The position numbers and the translations under genes were made by a program. The notes under the pieces were generated by a model. It was given only the letters and a program-made list of their open reading frames with translations. It was not told where the DNA came from and made no database searches. From assembly GCF_021531695.1 (NCBI RefSeq), contig NZ_JADYUI010000002.1:62001-126000 (forward strand): a stretch of 64,000 nucleotides of DNA, read 5' to 3'. Source of the stretch: Roseburia hominis (lineage in GTDB: Bacteria; Bacillota; Clostridia; Lachnospirales; Lachnospiraceae). Of the stretch, positions 62,720 to 64,000 are shown in pieces. Every line of letters starts with the position of its first letter. The stretch's first letter is position 1.

Positions 62720-62806
62720 ACTATACTCTACTTAAAGTAGAAAGTCAATACTTTTTGTAAACTTTTTTTATTTCTAGTTTACTTTTAGAAATACGCATAG
62801 TATAAT
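62720..62806. promoter_or_regulatory. Divergent lysogeny control region: two promoters and operators
   Basis: Leftward promoter: TTGACT (62748-62743), 17-base spacer, TATAGT (62725-62720); the palindrome TCTACTTAAAGTAGA (62727-62741) fills the spacer. Rightward promoter: TTTACT (62778-62783), 17-base spacer, TATAAT (62801-62806); the imperfect repeat TTCTA/TAGAA (62772-62790) overlaps its -35. A third operator-like copy lies inside the cro-like gene at 62479-62493. Confidence 0.85.
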
Positions 62807-62834
62807 GAAGTCATAATCAGAGAGGAGGCATCAT

Positions 62835-63230
62835 ATGTCAGAAGATGAATTCAAAAAAATTTTCTCTAAAAAACTAAAATATTATATGAATAAATACGAA
62901 AAGACACAGTCCGATCTAGTAAACGATTTAGGATTTAACAAATCAACTGTATCTACATGGATAAATGGAGTAAAAATTCCTCGTATGGATAAAATAGATG
63001 CTCTGTGTAACTATTTCCATATCAGACGCTCTGATTTACTAGAAGATAAGGATGATTACAATGAGGACAGCTATTACATGAATAGTGACACACGGGAAAT
63101 GGCAGAATTTATGTTTAAAAATCCAGAATACAAAGTTCTGTTTGATGCTTCCAGAAAAACAAAGCCGGAAGATATTCAATTTGTAGCTGACATGATAAAC
63201 AGAGTAAACGGAAACAACAACGCAGAATAG
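62835..63230 (+). CDS. CI-like XRE repressor of the prophage
   Basis: 131 aa. HTH at about 10-60: YMNKYEKTQSDLVNDLGFNK then STVSTWINGVKIPRMD. The C-terminal part is short and lacks the Ser-Lys peptidase of LexA-like repressors, so induction is unlikely to be by self-cleavage. The neighbouring ImmA-like gene suggests proteolysis by a partner, or antirepressor action. AGAGAGGAGG precedes the ATG. Confidence 0.88.
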   Translation: MSEDEFKKIFSKKLKYYMNKYEKTQSDLVNDLGFNKSTVSTWINGVKIPRMDKIDALCNYFHIRRSDLLEDKDDYNEDSYYMNSDTREMAEFMFKNPEYKVLFDASRKTKPEDIQFVADMINRVNGNNNAE

Positions 63231-63301
63231 GGTTACATAACAACTGTCCCAAATATTGTACACATGATAAACTACAATGTATGAAAAGGAGTTGATGTAC
63301 A

Positions 63302-63517
63302 ATGGAGAACGTGCGAACAATATACTGCGATATGCCTAATACGATTGGGGGTTTTACAATATTAGTAGATGACTTTTTTACAATCGTGCTGAATCAAAAT
63401 CTTTCTCATGAAAAAAACCTTGAATCTTATATGCATGAATTAGAACATATAAAAAATGGGGATTTTGATAAAAAGGTATCTGCTGGATTGATTGAAATTA
63501 TGGCACATGCACACTAA
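63302..63517 (+). CDS. Short ImmA/IrrE-like protein
   Basis: 71 aa: TIYCDMPNTIGGFTILVDDF then SYMHELEHIKNGDFDKK. HELEH is an HExxH zinc motif in the ImmA context, directly after the repressor gene. It is about half the length of usual ImmA proteins but belongs to a recognisable short family in Firmicutes phages. It may cleave or regulate the repressor. Confidence 0.78.
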   Translation: MENVRTIYCDMPNTIGGFTILVDDFFTIVLNQNLSHEKNLESYMHELEHIKNGDFDKKVSAGLIEIMAHAH

Positions 63518-63648
63518 CTCTAAAATAATTATATCGTGATTTAATCAAGTCGAAAAAAGTCGATTATTTTCTATTTAACTCATCTAGTAAGTAGCATAAA
63601 ATATTTTATATAGCATGTGCTAAATATATACGAAAGAAGGAACATATT

Positions 63649-64000
63649 TTGAAGAAAAAATGGTATTTTAGTGATTGGTTTATCGGTATTTTATTCTTTT
63701 TCTGGCCACTGTATGGAATTCCTCTTATCGCAGGAATTATACTTCTAATAGTAAGAAACTCTTACGCCAAAAAAGAAAACAGCCAAAAGGATGAACAAAT
63801 AAATAATCTAATGATTCAGAATCAATTTTTATTTAATAAGGTGAATGAAGCAAACCAGATAGAAAACGAGCAAATCAGGAATTTGCAGGAACAAAATAAT
63901 TCTCTTTCATTAGAAATAGATAATTTGAATGAAAAGCTAAATTCCCTTAATGCACATGATTATTTTGAAGTTCAAGAAAAAATCCAAAAAGCAAACGAGG
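63649..64000 (+). CDS. Membrane-anchored coiled-coil protein, 5' part (DUF4041-like)
   Basis: 117 codons run off the right edge. TTG start with GAAGGAAC upstream. KKKWYFSDWFIGILFFFWPL gives a membrane anchor, then a long coiled coil (NEQIRNLQEQNNSLSLEIDN) reaching HDYFEVQEKIQKANE. It resembles the N-terminus of DUF4041 proteins, often with a GIY-YIG-type nuclease end, found beside prophage repressors. The rest is not visible. Confidence 0.6.
   Translation, partial: MKKKWYFSDWFIGILFFFWPLYGIPLIAGIILLIVRNSYAKKENSQKDEQINNLMIQNQFLFNKVNEANQIENEQIRNLQEQNNSLSLEIDNLNEKLNSLNAHDYFEVQEKIQKANE

Larger units (their letters stand above)
25873..64000. mobile_element. PBSX-like (contractile-tail) prophage, right end not in window
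   Basis: More than 38 kb of phage genes in canonical order: control, recombination, late regulator, terminase, portal, capsid, sheath, tube, tape measure, baseplate, fibre, holin and endolysin. The XkdG-XkdU-type order and a sheath gene indicate a myovirus-type tail. Structural and lysis genes look intact, so it may be inducible. No integrase is seen up to 64000; it should lie to the right of the repressor side. The exact left boundary (about 25873-26000) is inferred from the broken SEC-C gene. Confidence 0.88.

Noticed and set aside
25873-64000. Phage integrase within the window
   Set aside because: No tyrosine or serine recombinase is present in the prophage part; the serine recombinase at 1924-3750 belongs to the separate PBP element.

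Overview
The window reads as a low-GC, endospore-forming Clostridia chromosome, most likely Lachnospiraceae. The evidence is the dcw cluster order, a T-box-controlled threonyl-tRNA synthetase, a Spo0E-like protein, a class B penicillin-binding-protein pair of the FtsI/SpoVD type, and a PBSX-like prophage of the kind found in gut Firmicutes. Nearly all genes lie on the minus strand.

Region 1 (1-13.5 kb) is a dcw cluster read right to left: MraZ operator, mraZ, rsmH, ftsL, an FtsI-type PBP, a SpoVD-type PBP, mraY, murD (cut by the window edge). The SpoVD-type gene is split in two by a 6,334-bp element with a large serine recombinase at one end. Its cargo is a 42-codon ORF coupled to the recombinase, a DUF4870 membrane protein, a DnaK homologue behind a CIRCE operator, and a methyl-accepting chemotaxis protein. 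The junctions share a short direct repeat (TTRCAGG). Joining the flanks there restores an uninterrupted frame and rebuilds the PBP active-site SxN motif exactly (MNSC plus NPVF gives SCN), which neither half carries alone. This is the layout of sporulation intervening sequences such as skin in sigK, here in a cell-wall gene, and it is the main discovery candidate.

Region 2 (13.5-25.8 kb) is ordinary chromosome: a second MCP, a Spo0E-like protein, a zinc-dependent phospholipase C-like protein, thrS with a small membrane gene behind a T-box, a UvrA-like ABC protein, a MATE exporter, an AraC/GyrI-type regulator, aspA and a divergent Lrp-type regulator.

Region 3 (about 25.87 kb to the end) is a contractile-tailed, PBSX/XkdK-type prophage. 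The left end abuts a broken SEC-C gene tail; the right end and integrase lie outside the window. From the right: coiled-coil membrane protein, ImmA-like protein and CI on the plus strand; an operator-rich divergent promoter; Cro and HTH proteins; RecT/exonuclease/ATPase recombination genes; RusA, antirepressor, an orphan cytosine methyltransferase, small genes and a late regulator. Then terminase, portal, minor head protein (with a C-terminal zincin-like domain), a structured RNA before the GP20 scaffold gene, capsid, connectors, sheath and tube. A membrane moron with its own promoter follows, then the tail chaperone with a -1 frameshift site, tape measure, baseplate and a tail fibre whose C-terminus looks like a diversity-generating-retroelement variable domain. 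Last come lysis genes and a Panacea-type antitoxin with a membrane-protein partner next to the left end.

No rRNA, tRNA or CRISPR array was seen. All function calls come from reading motifs and gene order; no database search was run.
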